Below are positions 1 to 8,706 of a stretch of 64,000 bases of DNA, piece by piece. How positions within the stretch are numbered: the stretch's first letter is position 1; the number at the start of each line of letters is the position of its first letter. Under the pieces are notes generated by a model. The model searched no databases. It had not been told where the DNA came from and saw nothing but the letters and a program-made list of their open reading frames with translations. This DNA is from Leeia speluncae. Its GTDB lineage: Bacteria; Pseudomonadota; Gammaproteobacteria; Burkholderiales; Leeiaceae. The stretch spans positions 62,001-126,000 of the forward strand of contig NZ_JAJBZT010000003.1 of assembly GCF_020564625.1 (NCBI RefSeq). Direction: 5' to 3'. The position numbers and the translations under genes were made by a program.

Positions 1-875
1 GCAGGAACAGCAATGTATGAGGCGCTACTGGCTAAGACCACCAATAAGATCGTATTACCGACTTCAAGCCCTAGCGTATGCGCTAATACCAAAGCAAGCA
101 ATGCATGTACGAGCGGGGCGATGATCGCATAGACAATGACTAACGCCGATTGCTGACGTAGGCTTGGCCAATTTTTAGCAACCTGCATGCCCATGTCTAA
201 CAAGAAGAATGCCAACATACCTTTGAATAGATCAACAGAGAATGGGTGCATCATCTGCTGACCCGCTTCGCCGGTGATAATCCCAATTAACATAGCTCCA
301 AGCAGCAACAACTGAGCACCATCGGTAAAAGATTCGTGCAGCAATTTACCAAGTGGCATGGAAGGCATACCGCCACCAGTTAGACTTAATTGACCATTCC
401 CCGATACCATTGCCGAACCTGCTGTATTCGCCATCCGGATTTTGTTGGCCATTAGCACCGCAATAATAATGGCTGGTGATTCCATTAACGCCATCGATGC
501 GGCCATGTGTCCGCCAAACACAATACCTTGGTTTTCTAAGTATTGCGTAGTGGTAATAAACGTTACCGCACTCACTGAACCATAGGTTGCCGCGACGGAT
601 ATTGCGTCTAGCGAAGGCATCATCCGGCGTAAGATTTCAAAGTCGAGCAATGGAATCACTACTGCTAGCAAGATGGCTGCAAACAAACTGGCTGAGACGG
701 CGCCAGTAATGCCGCTGGCTGCAAGCGCAAACCCGCCTTTTAAACCAAGTGCCATTAATAAGTACAAACTCAGAAAACGAGAGATGGCCGGCGGAATTTC
801 CAGATTCGATTTAAGTAACCCTGCTGCAATACCAAAAATAAAAAAGAGGATCGAAGGGTCGAGTAAGGTGTGCAT
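1..875 (-). CDS. SbtA-like sodium-dependent bicarbonate permease (partial, C-terminus cut)
   Basis: The reading frame runs off the left edge, leaving about 291 residues. It starts at an ATG preceded by AAGGAG with 8-nt spacing. The protein is very hydrophobic. It opens MHTLLDPSILFFIFGIAAGL and shows two sets of membrane spans around a polar loop rich in Gly/Met at about residues 165-180, the layout of the DUF897/SbtA Na+-dependent bicarbonate transporter family. The divergent neighbour is a CbbR-like LysR regulator, which fits control by inorganic carbon status. The substrate is assigned from the family only; no transport residues were checked. Confidence 0.8.
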   Translation of the reverse strand, partial: MHTLLDPSILFFIFGIAAGLLKSNLEIPPAISRFLSLYLLMALGLKGGFALAASGITGAVSASLFAAILLAVVIPLLDFEILRRMMPSLDAISVAATYGSVSAVTFITTTQYLENQGIVFGGHMAASMALMESPAIIIAVLMANKIRMANTAGSAMVSGNGQLSLTGGGMPSMPLGKLLHESFTDGAQLLLLGAMLIGIITGEAGQQMMHPFSVDLFKGMLAFFLLDMGMQVAKNWPSLRQQSALVIVYAIIAPLVHALLALVLAHTLGLEVGNTILLVVLASSASYIAVP

Positions 876-965
876 TTATTATCTCCTTTGCATGCGACGC
901 ATCTTACTCAATTGGTAAAATAAGTTAAAATCGATTTATTCACTACTTATCATAGAGTTTTATCT
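876..965. promoter_or_regulatory. Divergent promoter region between permease and LysR gene
   Basis: This 90-bp AT-rich spacer separates two divergent genes, the usual place for a LysR-type operator. Around 922-945 there are loosely symmetric AATAA/TTATT arms. A LysR box cannot be defined with confidence by eye. Confidence 0.35.
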
Positions 966-1853
966 ATGCATGCCACTTTTCGACAATTACGGCTTTTTCT
1001 TGCACTGGCAGAACACGGCAGTATTAGTGCCGCTGCTAATGCTTGCCACGTCACCCAACCCACCGCTTCCATGCAGCTAAAAGAGCTGGCTGATAGCATT
1101 GGTTCGCCGCTGTATGAAGTCATCGGGAAAAAGGTTTTTCTCACCCACGCAGGCAAAGCCCTTGCACAAACCGCGAGAAATATTGCCAATGAATGGGCCT
1201 CTTATGAGCAGCTAATTTCAGCGCAGCATGGGCTAACACAAGGTAAATTAAAAATTGCGATTGTGAGTACGGCAAAGTACTTTGTGCCAAAACTGCTAGG
1301 CGAATTTTTTAACCAATATCCAGATATTGATCTCTCATTAGAAATTCATAACCGCGCGAGGGTGATTGAACGGCTTCGAGAGAACTTAGATGATCTGTAT
1401 GTAATGACCACACCACCGTCTGATATAGACGTAGTGCAAGAAGAATTTTTAAATAACCCTTTAGAAATCATTGCCTCTGCACGCCACCCACTCGCCGGGC
1501 AAGCCCATATTCCGTTGTCGGAATTAGTGAATGAGCGATTTATCTTACGGGAGAAAGGCTCTGGCACCCGTATGTATTGCAACGCCTATTTTGAGACTCA
1601 CCAGTTTTTCCCTGAAGTACGCTTAGAACTAGGAAGTAATGAGGCGATTAAACAAGCAGTTTCTGCTGGGCTAGGATTATCAGTCATTTCCCATCATGCA
1701 TTGGGTGAGCATTATGTGGATGAATCATTAGCGGTATTAGATGTGGTAGATTTTCCAATTGCTTCAAAATGGTATGTGGTGCATTTAAAAGGGAAACGTT
1801 TAAGCCCTATTGCGGAAGTATTCAGGGAGTATTTGTTAAGTAAGCGGCACTAA
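966..1853 (+). CDS. LysR-family transcriptional regulator, CbbR-like
   Basis: The 295-residue protein has an N-terminal winged helix-turn-helix (about residues 3-62, with AAANACHVTQPTASMQLKEL) and a LysR substrate-binding domain from about residue 90 to 290. Its length is typical. The helix-turn-helix and effector-domain style resembles CbbR/CmpR regulators of carbon fixation and bicarbonate uptake, and the gene is divergent from an SbtA-like permease. It therefore probably regulates that permease and itself. No RuBisCO or carboxysome genes lie in the window, so its wider regulon is unknown. Confidence 0.85.
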   Translation: MHATFRQLRLFLALAEHGSISAAANACHVTQPTASMQLKELADSIGSPLYEVIGKKVFLTHAGKALAQTARNIANEWASYEQLISAQHGLTQGKLKIAIVSTAKYFVPKLLGEFFNQYPDIDLSLEIHNRARVIERLRENLDDLYVMTTPPSDIDVVQEEFLNNPLEIIASARHPLAGQAHIPLSELVNERFILREKGSGTRMYCNAYFETHQFFPEVRLELGSNEAIKQAVSAGLGLSVISHHALGEHYVDESLAVLDVVDFPIASKWYVVHLKGKRLSPIAEVFREYLLSKRH

Positions 1854-1943
1854 TTGTAAACCGCCCACAAAAAAATTAGCTTTTTAAAAAAGACCAACTA
1901 CACTTCATTACATGACAATTGATTAGCTTATATTTGAGGAATA

Positions 1944-2786
1944 ATGGCGCATAAAATAGGTGATTTCCTTGTTCTAAAGAATACAAATGATCAATCTCCT
2001 ATTCTGGATGATGAACAAAGAAGAAGTGCGCGTTTATTTCGATATATGTCTGTGCTTTGCACAGGGTTAATGATATTCACATCTGCGTGCCATGCCCTTA
2101 GCTTGCAATTATTTACGGAAGACTCCCCGCCCTACAACTATATGGATCATGGGGAGTTTCACGGGATTTCAGTAGATAAAATAAAAAGTGCCTTAGATCA
2201 ACTTCAAATTTCCTACCAAATCAAGCAACTTCCATGGGCCAGAGCGCTTCTAGAAACACAAAGAACACCCAATAGTTGCTTATTTTCCACGTCAAAAACA
2301 CCAGATCGACTCAACGCATTTAAATGGATTGGCCCCATTAGTTACAATTTATGGGTGCTTTATAGCCGGAATGATTTTTCTGGCAACCTGCTGACCTTAG
2401 AAGATGCAAGACCATACACGATTGGTACCTACAATGCCGACGCAAGAGACTTCTATCTAAAAAGCCACGGTTTTAAAGTCGATACTGCCGCGCATGATGA
2501 ACAAAATCCTGCGAAACTAGTCGCAAAACGCATCGATCTTTGGGCTACCAGCCCTTTTAAAGCGCAAAGGTTGCTAAGGGAGCAATCTCTAGTAGGCAGC
2601 CTAGTTCCTAAACTCACCTTCAATAAAGAAGACCTTTACCTAGCTTGCCACCTTCAGCTGCCCGACCAAATGCTACAACGCATTCAAGCAATGCTTTTGC
2701 AAGACGCAGCGAAAGGCATCCATCGCAAAATTGATGCTAGCTACCAGCTTCCTCCTGTTCCTACTCATTTAACACTCAATAAGTAA
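1944..2786 (+). CDS. Periplasmic solute-binding protein, SBP_bac_3-like
   Basis: The 280-residue product resembles family 3 (amino-acid type) solute-binding proteins, with LSLQLFTEDSPPYNYMD at the start of lobe 1. The ATG at 1944 has a good GAGGA ribosome site. The hydrophobic export signal begins only near residue 35 (MSVLCTGLMIFTSACHA), so either the signal has an unusually long N-region or translation starts at the in-frame ATG at 2046, which lacks a clear ribosome site. No permease or ATPase of this class adjoins it. Such stand-alone family members are often sensory or orphan receptors. The ligand is unknown. Confidence 0.65.
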   Translation: MAHKIGDFLVLKNTNDQSPILDDEQRRSARLFRYMSVLCTGLMIFTSACHALSLQLFTEDSPPYNYMDHGEFHGISVDKIKSALDQLQISYQIKQLPWARALLETQRTPNSCLFSTSKTPDRLNAFKWIGPISYNLWVLYSRNDFSGNLLTLEDARPYTIGTYNADARDFYLKSHGFKVDTAAHDEQNPAKLVAKRIDLWATSPFKAQRLLREQSLVGSLVPKLTFNKEDLYLACHLQLPDQMLQRIQAMLLQDAAKGIHRKIDASYQLPPVPTHLTLNK

Positions 2787-2832
2787 TCCCGCTTTTGTCA
2801 GTCGAAATTAGAATAGTGACATCGTTATTATT

Positions 2833-2854
2833 CGTTATATAATTTTATACATAT
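2833..2854 (+). promoter_or_regulatory. Candidate ModE operator upstream of modA
   Basis: CGTTATAT, a 6-nt spacer, then ATACATAT lies 24 bp before the modA start. The left half matches the E. coli ModE half-site CGTTATAT exactly; the right half is imperfect. A further CGTTATT lies at 2823 and an ATAACG at 2861. ModE is encoded in the same operon, so molybdate-dependent autorepression is the expected logic. Confidence 0.5.
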
Positions 2855-2877
2855 CCGAGAATAACGAAGGATTCACT

Positions 2878-3633
2878 ATGCTGCGCTCGCTGTCGAAAAT
2901 TGTTTTATCCGCATCCATCCTATCGCTTTCTGTAGCAAGCCACGCCGAAGAACTTACCGTTTCTGCCGCAGCCAGCCTGACCAATGCCTTTAAGCAAATT
3001 GCTCAGGCATTTGAAAGTAGCCATCCGAACGACAAAATCCAATTTAACTTTGCGGCATCTGATGTGTTGGTTCAGCAAATTAGCCAAGGGGCGCCAGTGG
3101 ATGTGCTTGCGACGGCGGATGAAGATTCGATGGATAAAGCCGCAAGCAAGCAGTTAATCGATAAAACAAGCCGTGTGCAGTTTGCGGGCAATAGCCTTGT
3201 CCTCATTACACCAGTGGATACCAAAGTAGCGATCAAATCTTTAACAGAGTTGAATAATGCCAACGTTCAGAAGATTGCCGTTGGCAACCCAGCAAGCGTG
3301 CCCGCTGGCAGATATACAAAAGATGGTTTAAGTAAATTGAAGCTCTGGGCAACGGTAGAGCCGAAAGCTGTTTACGCCCAATCGGTACGCCAAGCCTTAG
3401 ACTATGTAGCCAGAAGTGAAGTGGAAGCCGGTTTTGTATATGGCACGGATGCGCTGATTATGAAAGACAAGGTGAAAGTGGTACTTCGTGTCCCGCTAGA
3501 TGAAAGCATCACCTACCCTACTGCGATTGTTAGTGCATCTACCCACAAAAAACTCGCAGGGGACTTTGTTCGCTTCTTGCAATCGGCAGAAGGACAGTCT
3601 ATTTTAGGACGCTTTGGTTTTACCAAGCCCTAA
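2878..3633 (+). CDS. modA: Molybdate ABC transporter, periplasmic binding protein ModA
   Basis: The 251-residue product begins with a Sec signal (about residues 1-23, ending ASHA) and continues ELTVSAAASLTNAFKQIA, the ModA signature that binds the oxyanion through Ser and backbone amides. The ORF has the usual ModA length. An AAGG ribosome site precedes the ATG. It is the first gene of modABC-modE, with modB starting 9 bp after its stop. It captures molybdate (or tungstate) in the periplasm and delivers it to ModBC. Confidence 0.95.
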   Translation: MLRSLSKIVLSASILSLSVASHAEELTVSAAASLTNAFKQIAQAFESSHPNDKIQFNFAASDVLVQQISQGAPVDVLATADEDSMDKAASKQLIDKTSRVQFAGNSLVLITPVDTKVAIKSLTELNNANVQKIAVGNPASVPAGRYTKDGLSKLKLWATVEPKAVYAQSVRQALDYVARSEVEAGFVYGTDALIMKDKVKVVLRVPLDESITYPTAIVSASTHKKLAGDFVRFLQSAEGQSILGRFGFTKP

Positions 3634-3642
3634 CCATACACC

Positions 3643-4323
3643 ATGAGTAATATCTGGACCCCATTATTACTATCGTTAAAAGTAGCCGGCTGGGCCACGC
3701 TGATTAATTTAATCTTAGGCGTGGCAGCTGGGTATTTATTAGCGCGGGTTCGTTTTATTGGCAGAGACCTTCTCGATACAATTGCCACCTTACCCTTAGT
3801 TCTCCCACCCACAATCTTGGGCTACTACTTACTGGTAATCATAGGCAAAAAAGGCTGGCTAGGTAGCTGGTTAGATGGATTGGGCATTCGCCTCATCTTT
3901 ACCTGGCAAGGCGCGGTGATTGCAGCGAGCCTAGTCGCATTCCCCTTGGTGTTTAAAGCGGCCAGAACAGCCTTCGAGACGATTGATCCGCAATTTGAAG
4001 AAGCAGCTAGTGTGCTAGGACTCAACAAATGGCAAACATTTACCCGCGTTAGCCTGCCACTGGCATGGCGCGGTATTTTGGCTGGTACATTACTTTCTTT
4101 TGCCCGAGCAATGGGCGAGTTTGGCGCAACTCTGATGGTTGCAGGGAGTATTCCCGGCAAAACACAAACCTTATCGATCGCAGTATATGAAGCCGTGCAA
4201 GCAGGCGAAGACCAACTAGCCAATCAGCTCGTCATGATCACTTCGCTAGTTTGTATCATTGTCCTTTGGGGGGCGAACCGCCTTTTACCAGGGCATCACG
4301 CAAGGCAATTTCCCCGTGCTTAA
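3643..4323 (+). CDS. modB: Molybdate ABC transporter permease ModB
   Basis: The 226-residue inner-membrane protein has about five hydrophobic spans. It carries the cytoplasmic coupling loop EEAASVLGLNKWQTFTRVSLP (EAA motif, near residue 124), which docks onto ModC. Length and motif are typical of ModB. It lies directly after modA, and its stop overlaps the start of modC by 8 nt, so the two are probably translationally coupled. Confidence 0.95.
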   Translation: MSNIWTPLLLSLKVAGWATLINLILGVAAGYLLARVRFIGRDLLDTIATLPLVLPPTILGYYLLVIIGKKGWLGSWLDGLGIRLIFTWQGAVIAASLVAFPLVFKAARTAFETIDPQFEEAASVLGLNKWQTFTRVSLPLAWRGILAGTLLSFARAMGEFGATLMVAGSIPGKTQTLSIAVYEAVQAGEDQLANQLVMITSLVCIIVLWGANRLLPGHHARQFPRA

Positions 4324-4978
4324 AGTGCAATTCAAAAAAACACTACGCAGCGGAAAAGAGAGTTTCACGCTATCTGCCGCTTTCCAAACCTCAGCAGACC
4401 GAATCGTCTTATTTGGCGCATCTGGTGCAGGGAAATCACAAACATTGCGTGCGATCGCTGGCTTAACCAAGCCAGATGAAGGATGCATTCAATTTAAAGA
4501 ACAAACGTGGTTTGATCATTCCAACTTTATCGACTTGGCTCCTCCCAAAAGAAAAGTGGGGTTTCTGTTCCAAGATTACGCTTTATTCCCCCATTTAACG
4601 GTATCGCAGAATATTGCGTTTGGCTTAACAAAGACAAGCGTTAACCCCAGCAAAAAAACGATTCTGCCTGAAGTGGCCACATGGTTAGATAGGCTAAATA
4701 TTACTAACCTAGCCCATCTGCTTCCTAGTGCGTTATCTGGTGGGCAGCGTCAACGTGTGGCACTTGCCCGCACCTTAATTACATCACCACAACTACTCTT
4801 ACTAGACGAACCCTTCGCTGCAGTCGACGCGGGGTTGCGTCAGCAAATGCGTCAAGTGATTAGCGAACTACAGCAGTCACTCAACATTCCACTCATCATG
4901 ATTACGCATGATCCAGAAGATCGTGATTATTTTGGCGAGCGAATTATTCATTGCGAGCAAGGCTATATTCATGGCTGA
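4316..4978 (+). CDS. modC: Molybdate ABC transporter ATP-binding protein ModC, short form
   Basis: The protein has Walker A (GASGAGKS), Q-loop, signature LSGGQRQRVALA, Walker B LLLLDEPFAAVD and the switch His in MITHDPED. I chose the GTG at 4316, which overlaps the modB stop as GTGCTTAA; the upstream ATG at 4259 would overlap modB by 65 nt. The product is then about 220 residues, far shorter than E. coli ModC (about 350), because it ends straight after the ATPase domain and lacks the C-terminal Mop/TOBE domain. The overlapping downstream modE carries two Mop domains. Confidence 0.9.
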   Translation: MLKVQFKKTLRSGKESFTLSAAFQTSADRIVLFGASGAGKSQTLRAIAGLTKPDEGCIQFKEQTWFDHSNFIDLAPPKRKVGFLFQDYALFPHLTVSQNIAFGLTKTSVNPSKKTILPEVATWLDRLNITNLAHLLPSALSGGQRQRVALARTLITSPQLLLLDEPFAAVDAGLRQQMRQVISELQQSLNIPLIMITHDPEDRDYFGERIIHCEQGYIHG

Positions 4979-5780
4979 ACATTCTTCATTCACCGTTGAA
5001 AGTGAACTCTCTCTCTCAATCAACGGGCAATTGCTGGGTGGCAAAAACCGTATCGCCCTACTGTCTGCCATTGCTGCAGAAGGATCTATTAGCAAAGCGG
5101 CTAAACGAATTGGGCTAAGCTACAAAGGCGCATGGGATGCAGTCGACACCATGAATAATCTGGTGGGTGAACAGCTTGTTGAGAAAATGACAGGGGGCAA
5201 AGGGGGCGGAGGGACGCGGCTAACACCGCGTGGCGAATTGCTGGTGCTGCAATACGAACAACTCTGCCACGCCCAAAAAGCATTTTTAAATCAATTTAAT
5301 ACCGAGAATAACGCCACGACGTTACCCGTTAATCTCTTTCAGCAACTCAATCTAAAAACCTCGGCCAGAAACCAATTTGTCGGCACCGTAGAGCAGATAC
5401 AAAAAGGCGCGGTCAATGATGAGATCACGATTTTACTTGCCGGTAATCAACCATTAATTGCCACGATTACACATGAAAGCACCGAAGCATTAGGGCTAGC
5501 AGTGGGGACATCTGTCATTGCGCTGATTAAATCTTCATCCATCCTGTTAGCCGATGCTTTACCAGGTATTCGACTCTCTGCCAGAAACCAGTTCAAAGGG
5601 GAAATTGAGCGAATCACCCAAGGCGCGGTAAATAGTGAAGTCACGCTATCGCTCCCTGGTGGGCTAACCATTGCAGCCATTATTACCGAAGAAAGCCGAG
5701 AGGCACTTCATCTAGCCATTGGGCAACCAGCGATCGCCTTATTTAAAGCATCAAGCGTGATTCTGGGTGTATTTGATTAA
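4971..5780 (+). CDS. modE: Molybdate-responsive regulator ModE, with two Mop domains
   Basis: Starting at the ATG at 4971 (overlapping the modC stop as ATGGCTGA) gives 269 residues. The N-terminal winged helix (SISKAAKRIGLSYKGAWDAV, then GGKGGGGTRLTPRG) is ModE-specific. Two Mop/TOBE repeats follow, each carrying SARNQF and an E(S)xEAL motif; they bind molybdate and trigger DNA binding. The operon position suggests autoregulation. An upstream in-frame ATG at 4908 lies inside modC and is unlikely to be used. Confidence 0.93.
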   Translation: MAEHSSFTVESELSLSINGQLLGGKNRIALLSAIAAEGSISKAAKRIGLSYKGAWDAVDTMNNLVGEQLVEKMTGGKGGGGTRLTPRGELLVLQYEQLCHAQKAFLNQFNTENNATTLPVNLFQQLNLKTSARNQFVGTVEQIQKGAVNDEITILLAGNQPLIATITHESTEALGLAVGTSVIALIKSSSILLADALPGIRLSARNQFKGEIERITQGAVNSEVTLSLPGGLTIAAIITEESREALHLAIGQPAIALFKASSVILGVFD

Positions 5781-5789
5781 ACCGACCGA

Positions 5790-5821
5790 CTAATCTTTGA
5801 TGATTAGCCACATCAAAGATT
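5790..5821 (+). repeat. Inverted repeat after modE, possible weak terminator
   Basis: AATCTTTGATG (5792-5802) and CATCAAAGATT (5811-5821) form an 11-bp perfect stem with an 8-nt loop. No long T-run follows. A competing hairpin, CTAATC (5790-5795) with GATTAG (5802-5807), uses the same left arm. Confidence 0.45.
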
Positions 5822-5865
5822 GCTGAATCTACCTCTCACCCTTTATGATGAACCATTGATTTGCA

Positions 5866-6627
5866 ATGGTCTTCTTCATGCCGTTTGCGTACTCCCGAAA
5901 ACTCACTGGCAATCTTCGCTCGAAAGAGGGCAACCGACATCTAGGGTTTATTCTCGCATTTGTCGCGGGCTTGATTAACGCCGGTGGTTTTTTGGCTGTT
6001 CACCAATACACATCACACATGACCGGTATTGTGTCTGCGATGGCAGATCATCTTGCCCTTGGCATGTATGGCTTGGTTTTTGCAGGTGTTGGCGCGCTCC
6101 TTTCTTTTCTATTAGGCGCGGCGAGTACTGCTGTGATGATCAACTATGCTAGACGCCACCATCAACTGACCGAGTTCGCCTTTCCCCTCTTGGTAGAAGC
6201 AGTATTATTGCTGGTGTTCGGACTACTTGGGGCGCAACTCTCTACCATCCACGGGTTTTATCTACCCATTACCGTGATGCTACTTTGCTTCATTATGGGT
6301 TTACAAAATGCGGTGATCACCAAAATATCGAAGGCGGAAATTCGTACCACGCATATCACCGGGATCATCACCGATATCGGGATTGAACTTGGCAAACTCT
6401 TTTACTGGAATCGTCACAAAGAATGGGCAGAGCCGCTAGTGGATGCGAATCATGATCGGCTAAAAGTATTGTGTTCACTTGCCGGGTTATTTTTTTCGGG
6501 TGGCGTTGTTGGTGCGCTCGGTTTTCATTACATGGGTTACCTCACTACTCTACCTATTGCGGCTGTCCTTCTCTTTTTGGCGATCGCCCCTACCATCGAT
6601 GCGTGGAAAGACTGGCGACAAAAATAG
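5866..6627 (+). CDS. YoaK-family (DUF1275) membrane protein
   Basis: The 253-residue protein has about six membrane spans and the DUF1275 hallmark FVAGLINAGGFLAV followed by the THITG motif (TTHITGIITDIGIELG). This family is widespread and of unknown function; transport has been suggested for relatives. The start could also be the ATG four codons later (5878). It sits alone between modE and the pirin gene, with no clear operon partner. Confidence 0.85.
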   Translation: MVFFMPFAYSRKLTGNLRSKEGNRHLGFILAFVAGLINAGGFLAVHQYTSHMTGIVSAMADHLALGMYGLVFAGVGALLSFLLGAASTAVMINYARRHHQLTEFAFPLLVEAVLLLVFGLLGAQLSTIHGFYLPITVMLLCFIMGLQNAVITKISKAEIRTTHITGIITDIGIELGKLFYWNRHKEWAEPLVDANHDRLKVLCSLAGLFFSGGVVGALGFHYMGYLTTLPIAAVLLFLAIAPTIDAWKDWRQK

Positions 6628-6736
6628 CGCACCATCCGTTCAAAGATTCTGACTGCGTCTATCAGAAAATCTAGACCAACTCTTTTGGTAGGATTGATAT
6701 GATCAACATTCATTTACAAGAAAGTTGAGCCAACCT

Positions 6737-7468
6737 ATGTCTACTACCGAATTCGAACACCGCCCAGCGAATGAACGCGGCATTGCCGACTTTGGCTGGT
6801 TGCATAGTAAACACACCTTCTCTTTTGGACACTATCGCGACTTAAACCAGCGTGGCTTTTCTGATCTATTAGTCATCAATGACGATACCGTGCATGGTGG
6901 TGGTGGCTTTCCTACGCACCCACATCGTGACATGGAAATTTTTTCTTACGTATTATCTGGTGCATTGGCGCACAAAGATTCGATGGGAAATGGCTCGGTG
7001 ATTGTGCCGGGTGACGTGCAGATGATGAGTGCAGGCACAGGCATTCGCCATAGCGAATACAACCATTCCGACACTGCAGACGTACACTTCCTACAAATTT
7101 GGATTGTGCCGAATCAAGAAAGCGTGACGCCCCGTTACCAACAAGTTAACTTTTCAGTAGCGGAAAAACGCGGCAAGCTGCGCACCATTATTTCGCCAGA
7201 AGGGGAAAATGGATCGCTTTCTGTTTATCAAGATGCGAAGGTACTGGCAGGTCTATTTGATGGAGATGAATCCGCCACTTACCAACCAGAAGGCGATCGC
7301 CATGTGTATATTCATGTTGCACAAGGGGAAGTAACCGTGAATGGCAACCGAATGGTGGAAGGCGATGGCGCACGGTTACGCCATGCAGAAGTAGTAGAAC
7401 TTAGCCAAGGCAAAGGCGCTGAAGTGTTATTATTTGATCTTCGACCTAACGAATATCCAAGCTTCTAA
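6737..7468 (+). CDS. Pirin-family bicupin protein (YhhW-like)
   Basis: The protein has about 243 residues from the ATG at 6737; a TTG four codons upstream is possible. The N-terminal cupin carries the pirin signature FPTHPHRDMEIFSYVLSG and the metal-binding His of IRHSEYN. The C-terminal cupin-like domain follows from about residue 150. Relatives such as E. coli YhhW show quercetin 2,3-dioxygenase activity in vitro, but the physiological role is unclear and pirins are often redox- or stress-linked. The next gene starts inside its stop codon (TAATG), implying coupled translation. Confidence 0.88.
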   Translation: MSTTEFEHRPANERGIADFGWLHSKHTFSFGHYRDLNQRGFSDLLVINDDTVHGGGGFPTHPHRDMEIFSYVLSGALAHKDSMGNGSVIVPGDVQMMSAGTGIRHSEYNHSDTADVHFLQIWIVPNQESVTPRYQQVNFSVAEKRGKLRTIISPEGENGSLSVYQDAKVLAGLFDGDESATYQPEGDRHVYIHVAQGEVTVNGNRMVEGDGARLRHAEVVELSQGKGAEVLLFDLRPNEYPSF

Positions 7469-7833
7469 TGACCAACGCCAACCCAGTGACGATTGAAACC
7501 ATCATCCAAAGACTAAGAGATTTTGCCAGCGAGCGGGACTGGGACCAGTTCCACTCGCCCAAAAACCTCGCCATGGCACTAACGGTAGAAGCCGCAGAAC
7601 TGCAAGAAATCTTCCAGTGGCTAACGCCAGAAGAAGCCGCCCACTTAGACCCCGCCCAGCACCAGCACGCCGCAGAAGAAATCGCGGACGTATTACTCTA
7701 CCTACTGCGTTTGTCCGACAAATTAGGGATTGATGTGTTGGATGCTGCCGTTAGCAAAATGGCAAAAAATGCGCTGAAATATCCGGTAGAGATGGCCAAG
7801 GGAAGTCATAAGAAGGCGTTGGGCGCGGAGTAA
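7468..7833 (+). CDS. MazG-like nucleotide pyrophosphohydrolase (dCTPase/RS21-C6 type)
   Basis: The 121-residue all-helical protein has the metal-binding pairs Glu41/Glu44 (EAAE) and Glu71/Asp74 (EIADVLLYLLRLSDKLGID) of single-domain MazG-like enzymes. These hydrolyse non-canonical or excess (d)NTPs to monophosphates as house-cleaning. It is translationally coupled to the pirin gene by a 1-nt overlap. The exact nucleotide preference cannot be read from sequence. Confidence 0.88.
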   Translation: MTNANPVTIETIIQRLRDFASERDWDQFHSPKNLAMALTVEAAELQEIFQWLTPEEAAHLDPAQHQHAAEEIADVLLYLLRLSDKLGIDVLDAAVSKMAKNALKYPVEMAKGSHKKALGAE

Positions 7834-7910
7834 CTCCTAATCTTAAATTTTAAATATGAATTTCACTTTTAAAGAGATACATATTTTTTCTTGAGAAAAG
7901 AACACAATTA

Positions 7911-8693
7911 ATGCTTTGCCGTCTCTGCAACACCGCTGGAAAATTTTCCAAGTCTCACATTATTCCAGAAGCTTTTTGGAGAGAGTTACGCATTGGAAAT
8001 GAAGCACCAATTCTAATTTCATCTCATGAAAACACCTACCCAAAACGTAGACCGATTGGAGTCTATGATTCCTCAATTCTTTGTGAAAAATGTGAGTCTA
8101 CATTTAATGATTTGGATAGCTACGGCATTGATATCCTTTTAAACAAACGCCACACATACTTTGAAGAGATATCTAGAAAAAATACAATTGAAGTAGGTTG
8201 GCATTCTAGTACGATAGACAACCACAAGCTGCTTGCATTTTTAGTCAGTATTTTGTGGAGAGCGTCGGTCTCATCAGATGAATTTTACGCAAAGGTCCAA
8301 CTTGGCCCTTTAGAAGAACTAGCCCGTCAAGTTGTTCTAAACCCAGAGTCAGAAATCCCTAGCATTTTTGATGCAGTTCTCTCTATTTGGAGAGATGACG
8401 AAATCAAAACAAGCCTTAAAAAGGCGATCATGGACCCATTTAAGGAAAAATGGGAGGGTGTAACTGCCTATCGTTTCTATCTCGGTAATATTGTTGCATA
8501 CATAAAAGCGGATCAACGAAACTTTCCAGAAAAATTCAGAAAATTTTCAATAAAAAAAGCTAAAACAACTTATCTAATTGCTCGCTCTTATGGAGAAAGT
8601 CATGATTTTGAAGCGCTTCATGAGACAGCAGCTAAATCTCATCAACACCAGTTCGCGAGAGATCTCTCAAAGAATTCCCTAAACCCTTCTTAG
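7911..8693 (+). CDS. HNH-like zinc-binding protein of unknown function
   Basis: The 260-residue protein begins MLCRLCNTAGKFSKSHIIPE and later has CEKC. Cys3/Cys6 and Cys58/Cys61 can form a zinc knuckle, and His16 followed by IIPE resembles the start of a treble-clef/HNH nuclease motif. The rest is helical with no recognised domain. Base composition is AT-richer than the flanking genes, and the ribosome site is weak. It may be a horizontally acquired nuclease or a nucleic-acid-binding protein. I do not recognise a named family with confidence. Confidence 0.6.
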   Translation: MLCRLCNTAGKFSKSHIIPEAFWRELRIGNEAPILISSHENTYPKRRPIGVYDSSILCEKCESTFNDLDSYGIDILLNKRHTYFEEISRKNTIEVGWHSSTIDNHKLLAFLVSILWRASVSSDEFYAKVQLGPLEELARQVVLNPESEIPSIFDAVLSIWRDDEIKTSLKKAIMDPFKEKWEGVTAYRFYLGNIVAYIKADQRNFPEKFRKFSIKKAKTTYLIARSYGESHDFEALHETAAKSHQHQFARDLSKNSLNPS

Positions 8694-8706
8694 ACGTTAT
8701 TTAATC

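Noticed and set aside
3825-4223. 132-codon open frame opposite modB
   Set aside because: Mirror frame of a clear membrane permease; composition follows the sense gene.
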